Below are positions 52,326 to 61,301 of a DNA stretch of 64,000 nucleotides, one piece after another. The first letter of the stretch is position 1, and the number at the start of each line of letters is the position of its first letter. The DNA is from Bryobacteraceae bacterium. GTDB lineage: Bacteria > Acidobacteriota > Terriglobia > Bryobacterales > Bryobacteraceae. Where the stretch lies: the NCBI GenBank assembly GCA_041394945.1, contig JAWKHH010000006.1, positions 1 through 64,000 of the forward strand. Direction: 5' to 3'. The notes beneath the pieces are model-generated. The model was not told where the DNA came from. It did no database searches and worked only from the letters and a program-made list of their open reading frames with translations. A program made the translations under genes and the position numbers.

Positions 52326-54084
52326 TCACTGGTACCTCCGTGCGGCTCGTGTTCCCTCTCTGCCGCTCCGACAAAAACCTCGCCCGCGTCTCACTGCGCG
52401 AAATCTTTCCCGCGGTCGATTTCACGATCCACCGCTCCGGCGTCACCCGCACGAACCGCGGCGCGATCCCGATCGCCGACAACACCAGAGCTTTGATCTC
52501 CCGCTCGCTCCGTTTCGCCGCGCCCTCGTCCCATTCGCCGCGCAACTCCGCCACCACCGCCAGACTCTCGGTCCCCTGTTCCTCATCGGCCACGCCGAAA
52601 GCCACCACGCGCCCCGGGTAGATGCCGGGCGCCGCGTTCACGATCGTCTCGACATCTTCCGGAAATACGTTCTGCCCGCCGACGATCACGATGTCCTTCG
52701 TCCGCCCGATCACGTAAAGCTCGCCCTCGCTCACAAAACCGAAATCGCCGGTCGAATACCACCCCTGGGCAGACAAGGCGTGCGTCCGGAAACCGTCGTT
52801 GCCCCAGTAGCCGCCGAATAGCGACTCGGTCCGGATCTCGATGCCCCCCGGCACCCCCTCACCCGCTTCCTTGCCATCCGGCGTGCGAATCCGCAATTCC
52901 ATCCCCTCGAGCAGCCGGCCGCTCGAAACGTACACGTCCTCCACCAGGTCAAAGGCGTGCCCGTCCCCATTCTCATTGCCGGTCCCATTGCCTGTTTCGC
53001 GTCGTACCGCCTTCCGCGGATACAACGCCGGCGCCGAATCCACCGGCGTCTGCGTCACCGCGAACACGTTCTCGGCCATCGCGTAGCTCGCCTGCAATTG
53101 CTCCCGCCGCACGCCCCATTCCCCGAACGCGTCCGTAAACGCGCCAAACGAACGTAGCCGCACCGGCTCGGAACAGTTCACGAACGCCCGCATGCCGCCG
53201 AGCGTATACGGCCCCCGCATCCGCTCCTTCTGGGCCGCCATGTAGGAGAACGCGAAATTTGGCAGCCAGCAATGTGTCGCCCCGTAGCGCTCGCCGAGCC
53301 GGAACAGCAGGTCCGGCTCAAGCAGCCAGTCAGAAGCGGAAAACTGCATCGATTGCGCCCCTTGCCACAGCGGAAACCACAGGCAGGCGATCAATCCCAT
53401 GTCGTGATAGAGCGGCAGCCACGACACCACCCCGTCCTCCGGCCCGAACCGCAGATACTCGGCCAACCGCTCCATCTGCCGCTCGAGCATCCGCGCCGTT
53501 ACCACCACGCACTTCTGCGCTCCCGTCGTCCCGCCGGAAAACTGCAGAAACACCGCGTCGCCGGGCGACTGCCCCGCCTCCACCGCCGGCGGCTTCTCGT
53601 CGATCGCCAAATCCACCGCGAACGACTTCTCGAACTCCTCGGCCCCGCCGATGGCCGCGCCCACCGTCCGGTAGGGCAGCCCCGGACCGAGATTGGCCGC
53701 CAGCTTCGGCAGCGTCAGCAGTTCCGCCGCCGGAAGGTTCCGCAACTGGTGCAGCAGGTTCCGCTGATACTTCTCCGGGTCGATCCGGTTCGTCGGCCAG
53801 GCCAGAATCGCCGGCAACCGCCCGGTAAGGATCAGGCCGAAATGCAGCAGGAACAGCTCCACCGAATGCGGCATCAGCAATAGCGACACCCCGCCCTCCG
53901 GGGCCCGGCTGTATTGCCGCGCGAGGGCGATTCCCCGGTCCCGGATGTCGGCGCCGGTCAGTTCGACTGGTTCTTGATTACGGGCGGCCAGGATGCGCAA
54001 CAGCACCCGGTTGGCGTTTCCTCCGAGTCGTCTGCCCAACTCGGTCCGCAGCGCGACCGCTGTTTCGAGGCTTCCAGAAAGCAT
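52318..54084 (-). CDS. Adenylate-forming acyl-AMP ligase (FAAL/DltA-like)
   Basis: 588 residues. Core motifs: A3 QFSGGTTGAQK (~182-191), A5-like SYAMAENVFAVTQ, A7 YSTGDFGFVSEGELYVIGRTKD with IVIVGGQNVFPEDVE, and the C-terminal catalytic lysine ~560 in STAGKISRSET. The A5 segment AMAEN is typical of fatty-acyl-AMP ligases rather than amino-acid-activating DltA. It should activate a carboxylic acid as AMP ester and load it on the carrier protein encoded directly downstream. First gene of the acylation cassette. A gap of 93 bases separates it from the CapK-like gene. Confidence 0.88.
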   Translation of the reverse strand: MLSGSLETAVALRTELGRRLGGNANRVLLRILAARNQEPVELTGADIRDRGIALARQYSRAPEGGVSLLLMPHSVELFLLHFGLILTGRLPAILAWPTNRIDPEKYQRNLLHQLRNLPAAELLTLPKLAANLGPGLPYRTVGAAIGGAEEFEKSFAVDLAIDEKPPAVEAGQSPGDAVFLQFSGGTTGAQKCVVVTARMLERQMERLAEYLRFGPEDGVVSWLPLYHDMGLIACLWFPLWQGAQSMQFSASDWLLEPDLLFRLGERYGATHCWLPNFAFSYMAAQKERMRGPYTLGGMRAFVNCSEPVRLRSFGAFTDAFGEWGVRREQLQASYAMAENVFAVTQTPVDSAPALYPRKAVRRETGNGTGNENGDGHAFDLVEDVYVSSGRLLEGMELRIRTPDGKEAGEGVPGGIEIRTESLFGGYWGNDGFRTHALSAQGWYSTGDFGFVSEGELYVIGRTKDIVIVGGQNVFPEDVETIVNAAPGIYPGRVVAFGVADEEQGTESLAVVAELRGEWDEGAAKRSEREIKALVLSAIGIAPRFVRVTPERWIVKSTAGKISRSETRARFLSERQRGNTSRTEVPVNG

Positions 54085-54177
54085 TCGCTAAGTCTTAGAT
54101 TTTCTTGCGCAGATACTACTCTCGATTCTAACGGCAAGCCCGGTATCCGCGCTACCGGAATCCGCCGCCGCGCCGGT

Positions 54178-55524
54178 CTAGCCCTCCAGCCCGATCGTCA
54201 CCCTCCGCTTTCCCGACGCCCGCAGCGGAATCGACTCCACCGGTGCGATCTCCACCCGCGTCCCCCGGCCGAAAACCCGCTCCACCTCGGATTCGAGCAG
54301 CTTTCGCGACGCCTCCCCCATCGGCTTCGACAGCACCACCGAAACCACGATCCGGTCCAGCGCCTTCTGCTCCACCTGAAACTCCACCACCTCCGGAATA
54401 TCCTTCAGCAGATGCGGGAAGAACTCGCCCGGAACGTACCGCCCATCGCTCGTCCGCAGCATGTCGAGCACCCGGCCTTCGATCCGGCTGATGCGCGGCA
54501 GCCCACGCCCGCAGCCGCACGGCGTGCTCTCGAGCACGCCCACGTCTCCGATCTTGTACCGGATAAACGGCATGCCGTGATTGTGGAGATCGGTGACCAG
54601 AATCTCCGACGGCCCTTCCGAGGCCGGCCGCGCCGTCTCGATCAGCAGATTCTCGCAGTGGATGTGCAACCCATCGCGCCGGTCGCATTCCCCGGCGATC
54701 GACATGAACTCCCGCGACCCGTACATGTTGTACAGCGGCACCCCGCCCAACGCCTCCGCCACCAGTTCCCGGTGATGGTCGTGTACGGCCTCGGCGGCCG
54801 AGATCACCGCCCGGATGCCGCCGAGCTCCAGCTTCCGGTCGATCAGATACCGGCAGAACTGCTCGATGCTCGATACGTAGCCCACCACGAACGGCGGACG
54901 CTTCCGCCGCGCGTACTCGTAGATCTCCTGCCACAGCTCCGGCGTCTGGTTGAACGTCGGGAACATGTACTCGCGCCGGATCATCCGGAACAGGTCCATC
55001 TTCGTCTGCTGCTTCCAGCTCTGCTTGCCGATCGGCGCGCCCCACAGATAGAGCGTCGGTTCACCCAGCCGGCACCCCGGCCACGCGTAGGCCCGCTGCG
55101 TCGCCGCCGTCCGCCAGTCGAAACTCTCCATCGTCAGCAGAAACCGCGTCGGCACTCCCGACGATCCGCCGGTGGCGTGCGGCACCAGCTTCCCCTTGTA
55201 CGCCGCCGCCTTCATCTCGTCCCGGTGCTGCTGGATTTCCTCGCGCCCAAGCACCGGCAGCTTCGCGAAATCCTCGTGCGTCCGGATGTCGCCGAGCTCC
55301 GCCCCCGCTTCCTTGTACTTGCGCTGATAGTACGGTGAGCTCCCGAACGTCACCTCGAGCAGCTTGCGCAGCTCCCCCCACTGGAACTCGCGCAGCCTTT
55401 GCTCATTCCACCACTGGCTCTTCTCGAGAAATTTGAGGTTCCGGCAATAGCTCCGGCCCTGGACCCCGTTGTGCATCGGCAGCAGAACGTTTCCCAGCAG
55501 GGAACTGTAGTTGATTAGCGCCAT
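54178..55524 (-). CDS. CapK/PaaK-like adenylate-forming enzyme
   Basis: 448 residues. N-terminal YCRNLKFLEKSQWWNEQRLR is typical of CapK proteins in capsule clusters. The PaaK-like core shows ATGGSSGVPTRFLLT (the nucleotide loop), YGSREFMSIAGECDRRDGLH, TDLHNHGMPFIRYKIGD and GRVLDMLRTSDGRYVPG. The family activates carboxylic acids, e.g. phenylacetate; the capsule-linked group is poorly characterised and may attach amino-acid or acyl groups to polysaccharide. It is the second gene of the big minus-strand unit, upstream of the acyl cassette. Confidence 0.85.
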   Translation of the reverse strand: MALINYSSLLGNVLLPMHNGVQGRSYCRNLKFLEKSQWWNEQRLREFQWGELRKLLEVTFGSSPYYQRKYKEAGAELGDIRTHEDFAKLPVLGREEIQQHRDEMKAAAYKGKLVPHATGGSSGVPTRFLLTMESFDWRTAATQRAYAWPGCRLGEPTLYLWGAPIGKQSWKQQTKMDLFRMIRREYMFPTFNQTPELWQEIYEYARRKRPPFVVGYVSSIEQFCRYLIDRKLELGGIRAVISAAEAVHDHHRELVAEALGGVPLYNMYGSREFMSIAGECDRRDGLHIHCENLLIETARPASEGPSEILVTDLHNHGMPFIRYKIGDVGVLESTPCGCGRGLPRISRIEGRVLDMLRTSDGRYVPGEFFPHLLKDIPEVVEFQVEQKALDRIVVSVVLSKPMGEASRKLLESEVERVFGRGTRVEIAPVESIPLRASGKRRVTIGLEG

Positions 55525-55549
55525 CTCGTCCCGTACGTGCGTTTCGAAA

Positions 55550-58500
55550 TCAACGGCCGCCGGAAGCCACCGTGATCGACAACACCCGCGACGCTGTTCT
55601 TACAGGATCTCCACCGTCAACGACCGTTACTGTGAACTCGGCTACCCCGGCCGCTTCCGGCGTTCCGGTGATCTCTCCATTTTCCGTCATTGCAAGACCC
55701 GTGGGTAGCGCCCCCCCGGTCACCGACCATTTGTACGGCCGGATCCCTCCGTACGCCTCGAGCACCGTCTGATACGATCCACCCTCCACGCCGTCCGGCA
55801 CGCCCTCGGTCACCACCCGCAGCTCCGCCGCCGACGCCAGCACCACCAGCGCGATTTCCTGCTCCGCCGTTTCTCCTGCCGCATCCACCACCCGCACCCG
55901 CAGCGCGTAGTTCCCCGACTCGGCCGGAGTCCCGTACAAAATGCCGCTCGTGCTCTCCAACTGCAGCCCCGACGGCAACCCCGTCGCCGACCACCGGAAC
56001 GGCGCAGTGCCCCCGCGAGCCTCCAGATGCGCGTCATACCAGGCGTCGAACACACCCACCGGCAATTCCGCCGTCGCAATCTCCACCGCCGGCGCCCGCG
56101 CCTCCACCCGCAATACGAACGCTCGGTCCGCCGTCTGCGGCGGCGCCGACGCATCCGTCACCCGCGCCGTGAACGTCGATGTCCCCGCGCGGCTCGGCGT
56201 CCCGCGCAGCTCCCCCTCCGCGCTCAACTCCATTCCCGCCGGCAACGTCCCTCCGCTCAACGACCACCGGTAGGGAGGCGTTCCTTCCGCCGCCCCGAGA
56301 AACACCTTGTACGCCACTCCCGCCGCCCCCGCCACCAGCGCCCCGGTCAGAATCCGCAGCGTCGCCGTCGACTGCGTCTGCCGCACCGCATAGGTTCCCG
56401 GACCGCCTTCCACAACGAGCGTCCCATCGCCGTTAACCCGCACTTCGCGCGTTCCCCCGTTCCCCTCGAGCGTGTAGACTCCCGGCTGCAACCCGGCCAC
56501 TACCGCCTTTACCGCCCGCTCGGTCCGGAAGCGGACCTCTTTCCGTCCGTCTCCCCTGGCGAAAATCGATGCCCACGGCGTGTTGCTATCTACCTCGATG
56601 CCCTGGAACCCGTCGCTCAACTCCCGCATCCGCCGCACCGCCGGCATCGAATCCGCCGTATTCGCCGAAGGGAAGTGCGCCACCAGAAACTCGCTCTCTT
56701 CCCCGGCGCCGCCGTCGAGCTCCACCGTGTACGCCGTCTCGCCCGTCCGCGGCTGGTTCATTGCCGCCGTCAACCCGGCGCCGCCCACTTCCGGCAGCAC
56801 CACCCGCGTCGACAGCCGCGCCTGCTGCCGCGTAAACACCAGGTCCGCCCCCCGCGCCTCGAACGCCGGCGTCGTGCTCTTATCGGCCCAGTAGTGCAGC
56901 CGCGTCTTCTTCGGCTTTGGAACGTCGGTGGCCACGTCGTCGTACACCACGATCGCGTCCCGGCCTCCGTTTTCCTTCCAGTGCACGAAGTGCCGGTAGG
57001 CCCGGTTCACCCGCGCTTCCGCCGTGTAGGCGTAGCGCGAGTTCACCCGAAAATAAACGTACTGGTCCGAACCCGTCTTCCGGTCAATCACCGGATTCGG
57101 ACCGAGCGCCCCTAACAGGTTCGGCCGGATCTCCGCCACCAGTTTGTTTCCACCGTCGATCTCGACGTAGTTGCTCCGGTTCGGATTCGAGAATCCGCTG
57201 CCGCCCTCGGAATTATCCGCGAGCAGCACTTCTTTCTTGCTGATCCGGTAGGCGCCCGGCCCCGGATATCCAGCCAGATGATCCACCGGCCGGCTCAACG
57301 CCAGCGCAAACAGCATCGTTGCGTCTTCGTCCCAGTTCTGCTTGCTCACCACCGCCTGGAACGCGCTGTTCGGATTCCATTCCGGGTCATAGTCGGTTTC
57401 GGTGAAAAAATGATACGGTGGCAACTCCTTCCGGTAATCCCGGCAGTTGTCGCCGCCGCACGCATTGTCCGGATCGAAGTAAGCCAGCGCCCAGGGAATG
57501 TTATTGAACCCGGTCGCCCCCTGCAACACACGCACGTCGAGCCACTTCGCGACGTTGGCATACCAATGGTTGGCATAGGACGCCTCAGCCGTCCCTCCGT
57601 ACACCGCCTGCCCGGTCACGATGTATTTCAGATGCCGGGGCAGCAGCTCCTCCTCGATGCCCGCGTCCGCGTAACGCATGCTGAAAGCGGGGTTATACGG
57701 CGTCGTCATGTACATCGGATACAGCAGCCCCTGCTTCAGCCAGTTCCCGCCGCTGATGTCGATTCCCGGCTGAAAGCTCTTCTGCCCGAACAAAGTCATC
57801 GGCAGCATCCATTCCAGCCACCGGTTCACCCCGTAATAATAACCACCCTGCGTGATCCCGGTCCACATATCCTTGGCGTGCGGATACGTGAAATCGTAGA
57901 AGTAGTTCCATGCCTTCTCGGCCAGCGACACAGCCGCTGGCGTCTCATCGGCCAAGGCCAGACCCACTACCAGGTATCCATACGTCTTAGTGAACGTCAG
58001 ATTGTTGCGCGGGTCGTCCATGGGCACGAAGTAAAAGCTGCTCAACGTCCCCAGCCCCCCGCTCACAGGCAGCGGCGTCCACACGGCGATCCGGTTCCTG
58101 GTGTGCGCCGCCGCGCTTGTTCCCAGCACCCCGCGCTCCACCTGCAGCCGGTCCTGCTCCTTGCCGTTGACACGCACCCATTCGGTCGCGTACCGCCCCG
58201 TCGCTTCGCTCAGGTAATCCATCTTCAGAAAGAAGGGCGGCGGCGGCAGTTGCCCCGGCTTATCCACCCGCAACTCCCGGCTCTCCGGCCCCACTGCGTC
58301 CACCAATCTCACCAACGCCCTCGGCATGATCGAAAGCGGCCCGTAGGCGTGATGGGAAACGAACCACATCAGGCCGCAGCTATCGGCCTGCCACGCCTGC
58401 ACCGCGCCGTACCCTGCTCCTCGAATCGCCACCGTCCGCGAATAGATCGCCGTCACCGTCATGGCCGTGTCCGAGTCGACCCGCGCGATCTTCAGCCACG

Positions 58501-59476
58501 CCCCCGACGGCAGCGGCTCACCCGTATGAATCCACTGCCCCGCCCGTAACGACGTGAACCGCGTTCCCTCCCCGCTCACTGTCGTCGATCCCGCTTCGAG
58601 CGTCATCTTCCCGGGCTGATCCTCCAGCATGTTCCGGCACCCGGTCCCGTCCATCCCGTTGAACATCTTGGCCGTGAACGCTGCGCGCTCCGGCGCGGTC
58701 AATTGCTCCCGGATGATCGAATAAGCATAGGCGAAGTTGGCCGCCCAAAACGATCCCCAATCGGTATACGAACCCCTTCCGCACAGCGTCAGCGTCTCGT
58801 CGCACGCACTGAACGTCTCCGATCCCAACATCTTGTCCGCGTTGTTGATCCAATGCCGCGCCGCCTCCAGATAGTCCGTCCGCCGGTTGTCCATATACCA
58901 ACCGAGCGCCGCCATCAGCACCGTGTCCCCGCCCTGCACATCCGGCGACGCGTATTGCTGCTCCGGGTTCCGAACCCGCGCGTTCAGCCGCACCGCCAAC
59001 GCTTCATAAGGCGCATATCCGCTCTTGGCCGCCGGCGCGCGCGCCGCCCCCGTTCCGTCCGGATCCTTCACCCGAGCCGTGATCGCTCCCTCCGGCCCGT
59101 CCAGCAGCAGCCGCGGATGCCCGGTCAGCCGCGTCGCCTGCACCTTCCCGATAAAACCTGCCCCCGCCGTCGCATCGTACTCCCCATTTCCCGCCACCGG
59201 CGACCCGTCCGGATTCCCCAGCGATATCCGGTCCCCGGCGACACTCAGCACCTTTCGCACACCGTTCGCCGCACTCGTCCCTCCGACGAAACTAACCCAC
59301 ACCGTGTCCCCGGCCGCCAGCCCATGCTCCGGCGCCGTTACCGTCACCGGAGTCGTATTCGTAACATTTGTAATGGACTTGCGCGATTCCGGCCCCCCGG
59401 TCCGGAGCTGCAACACCGGTTGCGCCGAGACTGGTAATAGAAAGACTAGGAACAGCAGGATCCGCACACTCTTCAT
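55550..59476 (-). CDS. Large secreted protein, heparinase-like, paralogue of the 33-38 kb gene
   Basis: 1308 residues from ATG 59476 (GTG 59491 is the longer alternative). Signal: VRILLFLVFLLPVSAQ. It shares its layout with the larger paralogue: LRTGGPESRKSITNVTNTTP strand domain, toroid-like half with MDNRRTDYLEAARHWINNAD and MRYADAGIEEELLPRHLK, and beta-sandwich middle. C-terminal He_PIG Ig repeats: GGTLPAGMELSAEGELRGTP, SGLQLESTSGILYGTPAESG and GGALPTGLAMTENGEITGTP. Three Ig units are clear. It lies at the upstream edge of the polysaccharide block, in the same direction as CapK, 25 bases before it. It is probably secreted to act on the polysaccharide. Confidence 0.7.
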   Translation of the reverse strand: MKSVRILLFLVFLLPVSAQPVLQLRTGGPESRKSITNVTNTTPVTVTAPEHGLAAGDTVWVSFVGGTSAANGVRKVLSVAGDRISLGNPDGSPVAGNGEYDATAGAGFIGKVQATRLTGHPRLLLDGPEGAITARVKDPDGTGAARAPAAKSGYAPYEALAVRLNARVRNPEQQYASPDVQGGDTVLMAALGWYMDNRRTDYLEAARHWINNADKMLGSETFSACDETLTLCGRGSYTDWGSFWAANFAYAYSIIREQLTAPERAAFTAKMFNGMDGTGCRNMLEDQPGKMTLEAGSTTVSGEGTRFTSLRAGQWIHTGEPLPSGAWLKIARVDSDTAMTVTAIYSRTVAIRGAGYGAVQAWQADSCGLMWFVSHHAYGPLSIMPRALVRLVDAVGPESRELRVDKPGQLPPPPFFLKMDYLSEATGRYATEWVRVNGKEQDRLQVERGVLGTSAAAHTRNRIAVWTPLPVSGGLGTLSSFYFVPMDDPRNNLTFTKTYGYLVVGLALADETPAAVSLAEKAWNYFYDFTYPHAKDMWTGITQGGYYYGVNRWLEWMLPMTLFGQKSFQPGIDISGGNWLKQGLLYPMYMTTPYNPAFSMRYADAGIEEELLPRHLKYIVTGQAVYGGTAEASYANHWYANVAKWLDVRVLQGATGFNNIPWALAYFDPDNACGGDNCRDYRKELPPYHFFTETDYDPEWNPNSAFQAVVSKQNWDEDATMLFALALSRPVDHLAGYPGPGAYRISKKEVLLADNSEGGSGFSNPNRSNYVEIDGGNKLVAEIRPNLLGALGPNPVIDRKTGSDQYVYFRVNSRYAYTAEARVNRAYRHFVHWKENGGRDAIVVYDDVATDVPKPKKTRLHYWADKSTTPAFEARGADLVFTRQQARLSTRVVLPEVGGAGLTAAMNQPRTGETAYTVELDGGAGEESEFLVAHFPSANTADSMPAVRRMRELSDGFQGIEVDSNTPWASIFARGDGRKEVRFRTERAVKAVVAGLQPGVYTLEGNGGTREVRVNGDGTLVVEGGPGTYAVRQTQSTATLRILTGALVAGAAGVAYKVFLGAAEGTPPYRWSLSGGTLPAGMELSAEGELRGTPSRAGTSTFTARVTDASAPPQTADRAFVLRVEARAPAVEIATAELPVGVFDAWYDAHLEARGGTAPFRWSATGLPSGLQLESTSGILYGTPAESGNYALRVRVVDAAGETAEQEIALVVLASAAELRVVTEGVPDGVEGGSYQTVLEAYGGIRPYKWSVTGGALPTGLAMTENGEITGTPEAAGVAEFTVTVVDGGDPVRTASRVLSITVASGGR

Positions 59477-59586
59477 GATAGAGGCTTCCACTCCGCAACT
59501 TCAGGCCCACCGATGGAATGCCCCTGCGGCGCGGTATTTCGGTCTTTCCCGCGGTCCCCTCGCCCGGTGTGCTGTGTCGCCGCGTC

Positions 59587-60207
59587 TCACCCCTTGACGT
59601 ACGACCGACACGCACGCACCGCCGCCAACCCCATCGCCACCGCCGCCCACGGCGCCGGCTCCGGCACCTGCTCGTACTCGTAGACGAACTCCCCCGACAC
59701 CGCGTACTCTACCTCTCCTGCCCCGAGAAGTCCCGCCGTTTCGACTTCTCTCCGCCAGTATTTCTCCACCATCACTTCACGCCCCGCAAATAGCGATACC
59801 TGTCTTGGATCGGTAACCAACACGTTCGACTGTTGCGTCGAGGCCGACGCCGCGCTTCCCTGTTCTCCAGGGGCCACCACGACGCCGGCCCCCTCGCCGA
59901 AGCCCCAAAGCAGCACCGCTCCGACAAAAAGGTCAACGTGATGCCGCACCAGCACACTCTGCTCCACCAGCGTGTCGTTGAACAGCGAGAAGCCCGCAGA
60001 GGCTCCTCCGCTGGCCTCAATCCGCACCGACACCAAGGTTCCCACAACCCCGGTGGACCCGAATCCGCCGACCGTCACAATGCCCGTGGTTGTACCGCCT
60101 TCTCCAGAGAGACCATGGTCCCCGAACGGAACCGTCACAGTCGCTGCGGAAACGATCTCCGCCGCAAGAAGCACCACCGTCGCTTTCGCCACTGCCAGAA
60201 GACGCAT
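59587..60207 (-). CDS. PEP-CTERM sorted surface protein
   Basis: 206 residues: signal peptide (VAKATVVLLAAEIVSAA), a glycine/serine/valine-rich beta domain and a C-terminal VPEPAPWAAVAMGLAAVRAC tail ending in basic residues. VPEP, a hydrophobic helix and a basic end form the PEP-CTERM sorting signal that exosortase cleaves, usually in organisms with exopolysaccharide loci. The exosortase gene itself is not in the window. The role of the exported domain is unknown. Confidence 0.85.
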   Translation of the reverse strand: MRLLAVAKATVVLLAAEIVSAATVTVPFGDHGLSGEGGTTTGIVTVGGFGSTGVVGTLVSVRIEASGGASAGFSLFNDTLVEQSVLVRHHVDLFVGAVLLWGFGEGAGVVVAPGEQGSAASASTQQSNVLVTDPRQVSLFAGREVMVEKYWRREVETAGLLGAGEVEYAVSGEFVYEYEQVPEPAPWAAVAMGLAAVRACRSYVKG

Positions 60208-60285
60208 CGCTCTACCTCCCGCGGAAGTGCCGTCCGCCTCTACCTTACATCACGGGACCCCTGGCTGCTGTGACCTCGGTCACCT

Positions 60286-61239
60286 CTAGTCGCGACTTAG
60301 TATCTCCGGATTCTCCATCAGATACTCCACCGTCTTCACCACCGACTCCCGAATCGTCAGCGTCGGCGTCCACCCCAGGCTTCGCATGCGCGAACAATCC
60401 AGAAAAATAAACGGATTATCCCCGATCCATCCGCGGTCCCCACCCGAATAACTCCGCTCCGGCGCGACGCCCAGCCGCTCGCAGATCCAACCCACCGAAT
60501 CGTTGACCTCGCAATATTCATCCGTCCCCAGGTTGAAGATGTTCACTTTCCCCTCGGCCTTCTCGAGCGCCAGCAGGATCGCGTCCACGCAGTCCTGGAT
60601 GTACAAATACGACTTCCGCTGTTTCCCGTTGCCGAGAATCCGCAGCTTCCCCGGATCGGCGCGCAGTTGCTTGTAGAAGTCGAACACGTGCCCGTGCGAG
60701 TACCGCTCCCCCAGGATCGAGACGAACCGGAAGATGTACACCTGCGTCCCGAAGCTCTCCGCGTACGCCGCCAGCATCCCTTCGGCCGCCAGCTTCGAAG
60801 CCCCATACAACGACGTTTGCACCGGAAACGGACAGTCCTCCGGCGTCGGAATCGTCTGGGCTTCTCCGTAAACCGAACCCGTCGAGGAAAAGCCCACCCG
60901 CGGCACTCCGTTCACTCGCGCCGCCTCCACTACGTTCCACGTCGCGATCGTGTTCTGCTCCAGATCGCGCCGCGGGTGGTCCGGACCGAACCGCACGTCC
61001 GCGTTCGCCGCCAGGTGCAGCACCACGTCCACACCCGCCGTCACCTTCTTCACCAGCTCGAAATCGAGCAGATCGGCGCGCTCGAGCGTGAACCCGGGAT
61101 GCCCCATCGCCTTGGCCAGAAAGGCTTCCTGCCCGGTCGAAAAATTGTCCAGCCCGGTCACCGCGTGGCCCTGCGCCAACAGCCGGTCGCATAAGTTGCT
61201 GCCGATGAATCCGGCGGCTCCGGTAACGAGAAACTTCAA
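60286..61239 (-). CDS. NAD-dependent sugar-nucleotide epimerase/dehydratase
   Basis: 317 residues from TTG 61239, which has GGAGG six bases upstream; a longer frame to 61434 is rejected. The Rossmann motif is VTGAAGFIGSNL at the N-terminus; the catalytic triad region has SSTGSVYGEA and YGASK (Tyr-x3-Lys). VFDFYKQLRADPGKLRILGN and SYLYIQDCVDAILLALEKAE follow the UDP-glucose/GalE or WbpP pattern. It interconverts or epimerises a nucleotide sugar for the glycan made downstream. It is separated from the PEP-CTERM gene by 78 bases and divergent from the plus-strand operon. Confidence 0.88.
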   Translation of the reverse strand: MKFLVTGAAGFIGSNLCDRLLAQGHAVTGLDNFSTGQEAFLAKAMGHPGFTLERADLLDFELVKKVTAGVDVVLHLAANADVRFGPDHPRRDLEQNTIATWNVVEAARVNGVPRVGFSSTGSVYGEAQTIPTPEDCPFPVQTSLYGASKLAAEGMLAAYAESFGTQVYIFRFVSILGERYSHGHVFDFYKQLRADPGKLRILGNGKQRKSYLYIQDCVDAILLALEKAEGKVNIFNLGTDEYCEVNDSVGWICERLGVAPERSYSGGDRGWIGDNPFIFLDCSRMRSLGWTPTLTIRESVVKTVEYLMENPEILSRD

Positions 61240-61245
61240 GCAGAT

Positions 61246-61250
61246 CCTCC
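61246..61250 (-). promoter_or_regulatory. Shine-Dalgarno for the epimerase TTG start
   Basis: GGAGG six bases before TTG 61239 fixes the start and rejects the longer frame. Confidence 0.6.
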
Positions 61251-61301
61251 TTGTTTTCAGCGAGGCACAAGGTTCTTCCCCGCCGTCATTCCCATCTTCG
61301 C

